Shown here piece by piece: positions 7,983 through 15,311 of a DNA stretch of 64,000 nucleotides. Each line of letters starts with the position of its first letter. The stretch's first letter is position 1. Under the pieces are notes generated by a model. It did not search any database and was not told where the DNA came from. It saw only the letters and a list, made by a program, of their open reading frames with translations. The stretch is from Micromonospora lupini str. Lupac 08 (lineage in GTDB: Bacteria > Actinomycetota > Actinomycetes > Mycobacteriales > Micromonosporaceae): the NCBI RefSeq assembly GCF_000297395.2, contig NZ_HF570108.1:4099822-4163821 (forward strand), in the 5' to 3' direction. The translations under genes and the position numbers were made by a program.

Positions 7983-10069
7983 GCGCCGGCGCGGTGGGCC
8001 GGGCGTACCCCCGGCTGGAGGGTCGGGAGAAGGTCACCGGCACGGCCCGGTACGCGGTGGAGTACCCGACCGACGGCGTCACCTACGGCTGGGTGGTGCC
8101 GGCGGCAGTGGTCCGGGGCCGGATCACCCGCGTCGACACCGACGAGGCGCTCGCGTCGCCCGGTGTGCTGGCGGTGCTGCACCACGGCAACGCGCCCCGG
8201 ATCGCGCCCGGCCCGCAGCCGGAGCTGTGGCTGTTGCAGGAGCCGGCGGTGCACTACCGGGGGCAGTTCGTGGCGGTGGTGGTGGCCACCAGCCTGGAGG
8301 CGGCCCGCGAGGGCGCCCGACTGGTACGGATCGACTACGACACCGGCTCGCACAGCACCGTGCTCACCGACGACCACCCCGGCCTGTACAAGCCGGAGCA
8401 CGTCAACCCCAGCTACCCGACGGACACCGTCGAGGGCGACTTCGACGCCGGGTACGCGGCGGCGCCGGTGCGGGTGGACGCCACGTACCGGACGCCTGCC
8501 TACCACAACAACCCGATGGAGCCGCACGCGACGACGGCGCGGTGGCACGACGGGCGGCTGCTGGTGCACGACTCCACCCAGGGCGCCGCGCCGGTGCAGG
8601 CGACGCTTGCCGAGCTGTTCGAGCTGCCCCGCGAGTCGGTCCGGGTCATCGCCGAGCACGTCGGCGGCGGCTTCGGCAGCAAGGGGTACGCCAAGGCAGC
8701 GGTCGTGCTCGCCGCGCTCGCCGCCCGGCACGTGGACCGCCCGGTCAAGCTGGCGTTGACGCGTCAGCAACTGTTCGGGCCGATCGGCTACCGCACCCCC
8801 ACCATCCAACGGGTCCGCCTCGCCGCCGACGCCGACGGGCGGCTCACCGCGGTCTGCCACGACGCGATCAGCCAGACGTCGACCATCCGGGAGTTCGCCG
8901 AGCAGACAGCCGTCTACACCCGCAGCATGTACGCGGCGCCGCACCGGCGCACGACCCACCGACTGGTCCGCCTCGACGTGCCCACGCCGTTCTGGATGCG
9001 CGCTCCCGGCGAGTGCCCCGGCGCGTACGCCCTGGAGTCGGCGATGGACGAGCTGGCGATCGCGGCCGGCGTCGACCCGGTGGAGCTGCGGATCCGCAAC
9101 GACGCGGCGGTGGACCCCGACCAGGGGCAACCGTTCACCAGCCGCAACCTGGTGGCCTGCCTGCGCGAGGGGGCGCAGCGGTTCGGCTGGGCCGGCCGGG
9201 ATCCGACTCCCCGGGCCCGGCGCGACGGACGGTGGCTCGTCGGCACCGGGGTGGCCGGGTCGAGCTACCCGGCCCGGGCGCGACCGTCCTCGGCGTCGGT
9301 GACCGCCCGGCCCGACGGCAGTTTCCTGGCCCGGATCGACGCCACCGACATCGGCACCGGTGCCCGCACGGCGCTCTGGCAGGTGGCCGCCGACGCGCTC
9401 GGGGTGCCGCCCGAGCGGGTCGAGATCCGCATCGGCGACACCGACCTGCCGGTGGCCCCGCTGGCCGGTGGCTCGATGGGCACCGCCTCGTGGAGCTGGG
9501 CCGTGGTCCGGGCCTGCGAGGCGCTGCGGGGCAAGCTTCGCGCGGGCGCACCGCCGGGCACCGAGGTCAGCGCCGAGGCGGACACCACGGACGAGGTGGG
9601 CGGGCAGCCCGAGCGGCCCCGGTACGCGTACGGGGCCCAGTTCGTCGAGGTGCGGGTGGACGCGGACACCGGCGAGGTGCGGGTGAACCGCACGCTCGGA
9701 GTGTTCGCGGCCGGCCGGGTGGTGAACCCGACGACGGCGCGCAGTCAGCTCATCGGCGGCATGACGATGGGGCTGTCGATGGCGCTGCACGAGGAGGGTC
9801 TGCTCGACGAGCGCTACGGCGACTGGGTGAACCACGACCTGGCGACCTACCACATCACCGGCTGCGCGGACGTCGAGTCCATCGAGGCGTACTGGCTGGA
9901 CGAGCGGGACGACGAGCTGAACCCGGCCGGCGTGAAGGGGCTCGGCGAGATCGGCATCGTCGGCACCGCGGCCGCGGTCGCCAACGCGGTGCACCACGCC
10001 ACCGGCGTACGCGTGCGGGACCTGCCGATCCGCCTGGACAAGCTGGTCGGCTTATCAGGCTTGGCTTAA
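7979..10069 (+). CDS. aldehyde oxidoreductase molybdopterin subunit (PaoC/YagR-like)
   Basis: Large catalytic subunit, 696 aa, starting at GTG 7979 in the GTGA overlap. Xanthine-dehydrogenase-type domain order: N-terminal a/b hammerhead (LEGREKVTGTARY), then molybdopterin-cytosine-dinucleotide domain with GGGFGSKGY, WMRAPGECPG and the C-terminal GLGEIGIVGT containing the probable base E657. It oxidises aldehydes or N-heterocycles to acids using water oxygen; the actual substrate is unknown. No XdhC/PaoD-type cofactor-insertion gene is adjacent. The 3' end is odd: a TTA leucine codon at 10052-10054 and an AT-rich tail that overlaps the presumed operator of the ArsR gene. Confidence 0.92.
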   Translation: MSAGAVGRAYPRLEGREKVTGTARYAVEYPTDGVTYGWVVPAAVVRGRITRVDTDEALASPGVLAVLHHGNAPRIAPGPQPELWLLQEPAVHYRGQFVAVVVATSLEAAREGARLVRIDYDTGSHSTVLTDDHPGLYKPEHVNPSYPTDTVEGDFDAGYAAAPVRVDATYRTPAYHNNPMEPHATTARWHDGRLLVHDSTQGAAPVQATLAELFELPRESVRVIAEHVGGGFGSKGYAKAAVVLAALAARHVDRPVKLALTRQQLFGPIGYRTPTIQRVRLAADADGRLTAVCHDAISQTSTIREFAEQTAVYTRSMYAAPHRRTTHRLVRLDVPTPFWMRAPGECPGAYALESAMDELAIAAGVDPVELRIRNDAAVDPDQGQPFTSRNLVACLREGAQRFGWAGRDPTPRARRDGRWLVGTGVAGSSYPARARPSSASVTARPDGSFLARIDATDIGTGARTALWQVAADALGVPPERVEIRIGDTDLPVAPLAGGSMGTASWSWAVVRACEALRGKLRAGAPPGTEVSAEADTTDEVGGQPERPRYAYGAQFVEVRVDADTGEVRVNRTLGVFAAGRVVNPTTARSQLIGGMTMGLSMALHEEGLLDERYGDWVNHDLATYHITGCADVESIEAYWLDERDDELNPAGVKGLGEIGIVGTAAAVANAVHHATGVRVRDLPIRLDKLVGLSGLA

Positions 10070-10090
10070 ATAAGCGAGCGGTGATATAAC
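10064..10090 (+). promoter_or_regulatory. ArsR gene promoter with overlapping inverted repeat
   Basis: GCTTA-aa-TAAGC (10064-10075), with another GCTTAT at 10050-10055, precedes a TATAAC -10 box (10085-10090) 7 nt before the GTG at 10098. The dyad probably binds the ArsR-family product itself. It overlaps the stop codon of the upstream oxidoreductase gene. Confidence 0.5.
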
Positions 10091-10097
10091 TGTCGCC

Positions 10098-10463
10098 GTG
10101 CACGCCTTCGACGTGCTGGGCGATCCGGTCCGGCGCCGCATCCTGGAGCTGCTCGCCGACGGCGAGCAGACCGCGGGCGCGGTCAGCGCGGTCATCCGCG
10201 ACGAGTTCGGCATCTCCCAGCCCGCCGTGTCACAGCACCTCAAAGTGTTGCGGGACAACGGCTTCGCCACCGTGCGACCGGAGGGCGCCCGGCGGCTGTA
10301 CGCGGTCGACCCGCGCCCGTTGCGCGAGGTCGACGGCTGGTTGGAGCACTTCCGCCGGTTCTGGGCGCCACCACTGGCGGCACTCGCCACCGAGCTGGCC
10401 CGGGGCCGACGCGAGCGTCGCCTACGCGGGCCCGCCGACCCACCCGACGAGAGGAACACCTGA
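10098..10463 (+). CDS. ArsR family winged-helix regulator
   Basis: 121 aa one-component regulator. The HTH core is readable: FDVLGDPVRRRILELLADGE and then ISQPAVSQHLKVLRDNGFATV. No clustered metal-ligand cysteines, so it belongs to the non-metal ArsR branch that is commonly encoded upstream of an AHSA1/SRPBCC protein, as here. Leaderless layout (TATAAC then GTG). It is coupled to the next gene by an ATGA-type 1-nt overlap. Confidence 0.88.
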   Translation: MHAFDVLGDPVRRRILELLADGEQTAGAVSAVIRDEFGISQPAVSQHLKVLRDNGFATVRPEGARRLYAVDPRPLREVDGWLEHFRRFWAPPLAALATELARGRRERRLRGPADPPDERNT

Positions 10464-11104
10464 TGTTCGACGCGACCGAGCAGATCAACGCCGTTCAGCG
10501 GCAGGTCGGCAGCCGCACCCTGGAGGCCGGCGAGGCCCGGGTGACCACGATCAGCCAGACCTACCAGGCGACGGCCGAGGATCTGTGGGACGCCTGCACC
10601 AACGCCGAGCGCATCCCGCGCTGGTTCCTGCCGATCAGCGGCGACCTGCGGTTGGGCGGCACGTACCAGCTCCAGGGCAACGCCGGCGGCACCATCGAGA
10701 GCTGCGAGCCTCCGCACCGCTTCACCGCCACCTGGGAGATGGGCGGCGAGGTGAGCTGGATCGAGGTGCGGGTCACCCCGGTCGGCGACGAGCGGGCCCG
10801 CCTCGACCTGGACCACATCGCGCACGTCGACCAGGACCGGTGGGCGCAGTTCGGGCCGGGCGCCGTCGGCGTCGGCTGGGACCTGGGCCTGCTCGGTCTG
10901 GCCACGTACCTCTCCGGCGACGGCAGCGGTGTCCGGCCGGAGGACAGCGCCGAGTGGGTCGCCTCCGCCGAGGGTCGACGCGCCATGGAGCTGAGCAGCC
11001 AGCTCTGGTGCGAGGCGAGCATCGCCGCCGGCACCGACGCCGACGAGGCCAAGGCCGCCGCGGAGCGCACCACCGCCTTCTACACGGGCGTCCCGCAAGC
11101 CTGA
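10463..11104 (+). CDS. SRPBCC (AHSA1-like) protein
   Basis: 213 aa START/Bet v1-like fold protein of the activator-of-Hsp90-ATPase-homologue-1 type. Diagnostic elements are TYQATAEDLWDACTNAERIPRWF and FTATWEMGGEVSWIEV. The fold forms a hydrophobic ligand cavity; a function cannot be assigned. Translationally coupled to the ArsR gene, a widespread actinobacterial pair in which the regulator is thought to control its neighbour. Predicted cytosolic. Confidence 0.85.
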   Translation: MFDATEQINAVQRQVGSRTLEAGEARVTTISQTYQATAEDLWDACTNAERIPRWFLPISGDLRLGGTYQLQGNAGGTIESCEPPHRFTATWEMGGEVSWIEVRVTPVGDERARLDLDHIAHVDQDRWAQFGPGAVGVGWDLGLLGLATYLSGDGSGVRPEDSAEWVASAEGRRAMELSSQLWCEASIAAGTDADEAKAAAERTTAFYTGVPQA

Positions 11105-11143
11105 GCAGCTCCGCCGACGGCGGTCCGGGTAACGTGCTGCGCC

Positions 11144-11659
11144 ATGACCGGTACGCCGTACTCGCACTGCTCCTACTGCGGCGCCGCCTATCCGGCGGCG
11201 GCCGGGTGGCCGCGGGTCTGCGCGGTCTGCGGCGAGACCGTCTGGCGTAACCCGCTGCCCGTCGCGGTGGCGGTGCTCCCGGTCCACACCGCCGACGGGC
11301 TGGGTGTGGTGGTCGTCCGCCGGGACATCGAACCGGCCCGCGGGCTGCTCGCGCTGCCCGGCGGCTTCATCGAGTACGGCGAGGAGTGGTCCGACGCGCT
11401 CGTGCGTGAGCTGCGGGAGGAGACCGGACTGGTCGCGGCGGCCGAGGACGCCCGGCTCCTCGCCGTGCGCGGCGCCCCGGCGGGCGGCACCATGATGGTG
11501 TTCGGGGTGCTGCCCGAGCGGGCTGTCGAGGACCTGCCGCCGTCGGCGCCCACCGAGGAGGCGACCGAGTGGCTGGTGCTCACCGACCCGGTCGAGCTGG
11601 CCTTCTCCACCCACACCCGCGTCCTGGCGGATTTCCTCAACGGCGCCCATCCCGCCTGA
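11144..11659 (+). CDS. Nudix hydrolase with N-terminal zinc ribbon
   Basis: 171 aa. Zinc-ribbon CSYCG...CAVCG (about residues 7-30) followed by a complete Nudix box, GFIEYGEEWSDALVRELREE then TGL, matching GX5EX7REUXEEXGU. Zinc-ribbon Nudix proteins include NADH pyrophosphatase-like enzymes, but the short length and absent SQPWPFP motif leave the substrate open. TAACGT lies 8 nt before the ATG, suggesting its own near-leaderless promoter. Convergent with the following ABC exporter gene. Confidence 0.88.
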   Translation: MTGTPYSHCSYCGAAYPAAAGWPRVCAVCGETVWRNPLPVAVAVLPVHTADGLGVVVVRRDIEPARGLLALPGGFIEYGEEWSDALVRELREETGLVAAAEDARLLAVRGAPAGGTMMVFGVLPERAVEDLPPSAPTEEATEWLVLTDPVELAFSTHTRVLADFLNGAHPA

Positions 11660-11698
11660 CGCAAGCCCGAACCCGACCGCCGTCGCAGGGCGTCCGTG

Positions 11699-13654
11699 TC
11701 AGTGGCTCGCGGCGTCGGTGGTGCCGGCCCGGTAGCCGCTGGCCTGCAACTCGAACAGCTCGCGGTAGAGGCCGCCGGCCGCCATCAACTCGTCGTGGTT
11801 GCCCTCCTGGACGAGGCGACCCCGGTCCATGACGAAGATCCGGTCGGCGTGCCGGACGTTTGCCAGACGGTGGGTGATCAGGACGACCGCCCGGTCGGGT
11901 CGACGGCGCAGGTGCTGGAACAGGGCGTGTTCGGCGCGGGCGTCCAGGGCGGCCGACGGCTCGTCGCAGATCAGCAGGGCGGCATCGCGGTAGAGGCCGC
12001 GGGCGGCTACCAGCCGCTGCCACTGCCCGCCGGACAGCTCATGACCGTTCTTGAACTCCCGGTCGAGCAGGGTGTCGTAGCCGTGCGGCAGACCGACGAT
12101 CATGTCGTGGGCGGCGGCCGCCGCGGCGGCCTCCTGCACGTCGGGGCCGGGATGGTCGGGCGTACGGTCGTGCCGGCCGACGCGGATGTTCTGCCCGGCG
12201 GTGAACGGGAACTTCCAGTACTCCTGGGTCATCACGGCCACCTGCGCGCCGAGCGTGCGCGGATCCAGCTCGGCGGCGTCGACGTCGTCCCAGCGGATCG
12301 TCCCACCGGTCGGCTGGTAGAGCCCGGCGATCAACTTGGCCAGGGTGGTCTTGCCGGAGCCGTTCTCGCCGACCAGCGCGATCACCTCACCGCGCCGGAT
12401 CGTCAGGCTGACCCGGTCCACCGCCGGCGCGTCGGTGTCGGGGTAGCGCAGGCTCACCTCGTCGAGGTCGATCGTCTCGACGCCGTCGACCGTCCGGTCA
12501 CCGCCGACGGGCACCCGGCCCTGCGCCCGCGTCAGGAAGTCCCGGTAGTCCTGGTAGTAGAGGGCGTCCTCGTACAGCGAGTTGGTGGCGACGACCGCGA
12601 CGCCCAGGCTGCTCCGGGCGGACTGCAGGGCGAGCAGGGCGGTGGCCGCGGCGGCGAGGGCGACCATGCCGGCCAGGAGCAGCCCGCCGAGCACGGCGTA
12701 CACCCCGAAGGTGGCCAGGCCCGCCACGGTGGCGCCGGCCACGCGGGTGCCGGTCTGCGAACGGACCAGCCGCAGTTGGGCGCGGGTCTCGACGGCCATC
12801 ACGGCCCGGTACTCGGCGAGCAGGAAGTCGCGCATCTGGTAGGCGCGCACCTCGGCGGCGGTGTGCCGGTTGGCCATCAGGTGGGCGAGCATCCACATCC
12901 GCCGCCGACGGGTGATCCGCGCCAGCATCGCCAGGTACTCCCGGCGGGCCATCCGCACCGCCGTGATCGCCTGGGGCACGGCAGCGAGCAGCAGGCACGG
13001 CAGCAGCAGAGGCTGGATGACTGTCACCGCCACGGCGGTGGCGAGCATCCCGACCACGCCGGTGACCAGGTTGACGGTGTGGTCGACGATCCACGCCGCC
13101 TCGCCCATCCCCCGGTCGCGGACCCGGTCCATCTCCTCGGCGAACCCGGCGTCGTCGAACGCGGCCAGGTCCACGGCGGTGGTGGCCTCGAACAACCGCA
13201 GCTCCACCTGGTAGTTGATCTGCGGGGTGAGCCGCGCCTGGGCCCAGCCGGCCGCGATCGTCAGACCGCCGCGCGCCGAGACCGCCGCGGCGGCCACGAC
13301 AAGCGCCGGCAGGGCGGAGCGCACCCGGTCCGGGGTGGGCCCGGCGGCGAAGAGCTCGCGCAGCACGGTGGTCGTGGCGAGCAGGCCGAAGGTGGTCATC
13401 ACCCCGGCGGCGACGTTCAGGCCGATGGAGGCGACGGTGTCCATGCGGTTGGTGGCCCAGGCCAGCGCCACCGCCTCACGCACGAGCCGGGGCAGCCGTC
13501 GGGCCACGGCCCAGAAGCTGGTGTGCGCGAACGTGGTCGCGTGGTGCATCCAGGCGGCGTCCTCCAGCTCCGGCAGCACGGAGGCGTCGTCGGGCGGGTC
13601 GATCGGCTGGTCGTCGTCGTGGGGCGCGGTGCGCGGGCGGGCCATCGAGTCCAC
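11699..13654 (-). CDS. ABC exporter, fused permease and ATPase
   Basis: 651 aa half-transporter of the multidrug/lipid exporter type; it should work as a homodimer. Six-helix membrane domain (about 60-370) and nucleotide-binding domain (about 400-640): Walker A GENGSGKTT, signature LSGGQWQR, Walker B LLICDEP, H-loop LITHR. The GTG at 13654 is chosen because GAGGA lies 6 nt upstream; in-frame alternatives are 9 codons earlier or an ATG 3 codons later. A TAGTCT -10 box is readable on the minus strand at 13694-13699. Substrate unknown. Confidence 0.88.
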   Translation of the reverse strand: MDSMARPRTAPHDDDQPIDPPDDASVLPELEDAAWMHHATTFAHTSFWAVARRLPRLVREAVALAWATNRMDTVASIGLNVAAGVMTTFGLLATTTVLRELFAAGPTPDRVRSALPALVVAAAAVSARGGLTIAAGWAQARLTPQINYQVELRLFEATTAVDLAAFDDAGFAEEMDRVRDRGMGEAAWIVDHTVNLVTGVVGMLATAVAVTVIQPLLLPCLLLAAVPQAITAVRMARREYLAMLARITRRRRMWMLAHLMANRHTAAEVRAYQMRDFLLAEYRAVMAVETRAQLRLVRSQTGTRVAGATVAGLATFGVYAVLGGLLLAGMVALAAAATALLALQSARSSLGVAVVATNSLYEDALYYQDYRDFLTRAQGRVPVGGDRTVDGVETIDLDEVSLRYPDTDAPAVDRVSLTIRRGEVIALVGENGSGKTTLAKLIAGLYQPTGGTIRWDDVDAAELDPRTLGAQVAVMTQEYWKFPFTAGQNIRVGRHDRTPDHPGPDVQEAAAAAAAHDMIVGLPHGYDTLLDREFKNGHELSGGQWQRLVAARGLYRDAALLICDEPSAALDARAEHALFQHLRRRPDRAVVLITHRLANVRHADRIFVMDRGRLVQEGNHDELMAAGGLYRELFELQASGYRAGTTDAASH

Positions 13655-13751
13655 GGACGCTCCTCGGGGGGCGGGAAGCACGAACGCCGCCCGAGACTAC
13701 TGCCCGCAACTACTCGATGTCTCTAGGTAGTCGGCGCGTCGTACGGGTGTT

Positions 13752-15191
13752 TCACAGAGTGGGCGCCGCCTCCTCGGTGAGAGGCAGCAGCACCTGGAAC
13801 GTGGTGTTCCCGGGCTCGGTCTCCACCCGGATGTCGCCGTGGTGCTTGTTGACCACGATCCGGTACGAGATGTCCAGCCCCAGACCCGTGCCCGCACCGA
13901 CCGGCTTGGTGGTGAAGAACGGCTCGAAGATGCGCGGGCGCACCTCGGGCGGGATGCCGGGACCGGTATCGGTGATCTCCACCGACAGCAGGTCGCCGAC
14001 CTGGCCGGTGCGGACGGTCAGCACGCCCTTCTCCCCCATCGCGCCCAGCGCGTTGTCGATCAGGTTCGTCCACACCTGGTTCAGCTCCGCCGCGTACGCC
14101 GGGATCGGCGGGAGCGACCGGTCGTACTCGCGGACGAGCTTGACCTCGGCGGGGATCTTGCCCTTGAACATGACAAGCGTGGCGTCGAGCAGGTCGTGCA
14201 CGTCCACCACCAGGTGCGGGGCGCGGTCCAGCTGGGAGTACTGCTTGGCGGCGCCGACGAGGCCGGAGATCCGGGTGACCGAGTCGCCGATCTCGCGCAT
14301 CAGCAGCTCGGTGTCGACGGTGTAGGTGAGCCACCGCACCGCGGCCTCCAGGTCCGCCGGCCCGACGGCCGCCTTCACCTGGCCGAGCCAGGCCGTGTCC
14401 AGACCGCCACCCACCAGGATCGGCGCCAGGTCCCAGGCGCCGCCCACCCCGTGCTCCTCCAGCCAGTCGGTGAGGGTGTCCTCGGCGTCGGCGGTGTCCA
14501 TCGGGGTCAGCTTCGGCGCGGTGGCCACGCGGGCCACCGCCTCCTCCTGCAACGAGACAAGGCCGTGCAGGGCGGTACCGTCGAGCCGGCCGTCGGCGAT
14601 CATGGCGAGCTTGTGCCGCATGCCGGCGACCCGGTCGCGCAGCACCGAGGTGGCCCGCACGGCCGCCGCGGCCGGGTTGTTCAGCTCGTGGGTCAGTCCC
14701 GCCGACAGCGAACCGAGCGCCAACAGCCGCTCCCGTTCGCCGACGATGGTCTGGCTGTTCCGCAGGCCGAGGAACAGCCCCTCCAACAGGTGCATGGGCA
14801 TCGGGAACCAGGACCGCAGGGCGTACGCGAAGTCCTCCGCCGGCAGCACGAAGAAGTCCGAGTCGACAAGCGCCCGCATGCTGTTGCGGTAGATCTGGTC
14901 GACCTGGTCGCCCAGGTACGCCTGGACCGCGCCGCCGTACACCCCGCGCTGGTCGGTCCGACTGACCTCGATCTCGTCGCCGCGCACCTGCCGGCTCAGC
15001 GCCACCGCCCCACGCAGCAATACGAAGAAGCACGTGCCGGGCTCACCCTCGGCGTACACCAGGGTGCCACCCGCACGTTGCTCGACGCGCCCGCGTTCCG
15101 CCAGCCAGGCACGCTGGGAGTCGTCGAGGGACTCGAACAGGAACAGGTCACGCAGCTGCGCGGGCGTCAACCGCTCCGACGGGGTGGTCAT
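13752..15191 (-). CDS. histidine kinase with N-terminal cyclic-nucleotide-binding-like domain
   Basis: 479 aa soluble sensor kinase. Residues about 15-125 form a cNMP-binding (Crp-like) beta roll; the centre carries the phospho-acceptor H168 in SLSAGLTHELNNP; the C-terminal HATPase has N box NQVWTNLIDNALG and G boxes DTGPGIPP and GTGLGLDIS. No membrane segments, so the signal is intracellular. It follows the receiver/thioredoxin-reductase fusion gene on the same strand, with a duplicated 50-bp repeat in the gap and a good AAAGGAG ribosome site before the ATG. The two most likely form a two-component pair whose output is a flavoprotein domain. Confidence 0.88.
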   Translation of the reverse strand: MTTPSERLTPAQLRDLFLFESLDDSQRAWLAERGRVEQRAGGTLVYAEGEPGTCFFVLLRGAVALSRQVRGDEIEVSRTDQRGVYGGAVQAYLGDQVDQIYRNSMRALVDSDFFVLPAEDFAYALRSWFPMPMHLLEGLFLGLRNSQTIVGERERLLALGSLSAGLTHELNNPAAAAVRATSVLRDRVAGMRHKLAMIADGRLDGTALHGLVSLQEEAVARVATAPKLTPMDTADAEDTLTDWLEEHGVGGAWDLAPILVGGGLDTAWLGQVKAAVGPADLEAAVRWLTYTVDTELLMREIGDSVTRISGLVGAAKQYSQLDRAPHLVVDVHDLLDATLVMFKGKIPAEVKLVREYDRSLPPIPAYAAELNQVWTNLIDNALGAMGEKGVLTVRTGQVGDLLSVEITDTGPGIPPEVRPRIFEPFFTTKPVGAGTGLGLDISYRIVVNKHHGDIRVETEPGNTTFQVLLPLTEEAAPTL

Positions 15192-15202
15192 GAGGACTCC
15201 TT

Positions 15203-15311
15203 TGTTCGCGACTGCGGGGCTCGCAAAACCGGCTCACTCCTCGCGCTCACTGCGCCACCTCTGTTCGCGACTGCGGGGCTCGCAAAACCGGCTCACTCCT
15301 CGCGCTCACTG
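15203..15311. repeat. tandem 50-bp direct repeat between kinase and response-regulator genes
   Basis: Two identical 50-bp copies (15203-15252 and 15262-15311) with a 9-bp separator. Read on the minus strand, the first copy contains the stop codon of the reductase fusion and the second ends 11 nt before the kinase ATG. Each copy can form a hairpin with a 7-bp stem (one G-U) enclosing GCCCCGCAG. It resembles a dispersed intergenic repeat unit; recurrence elsewhere in the genome cannot be checked here. Confidence 0.9.

Noticed and set aside
7358..9997. 879-codon minus-strand ORF
   Set aside because: Antisense to the aldehyde oxidoreductase operon, where the plus-strand reading has cofactor motifs throughout.
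11696..13726. 676-codon plus-strand ORF
   Set aside because: Antisense to the ABC exporter; the minus-strand reading carries Walker and signature motifs.
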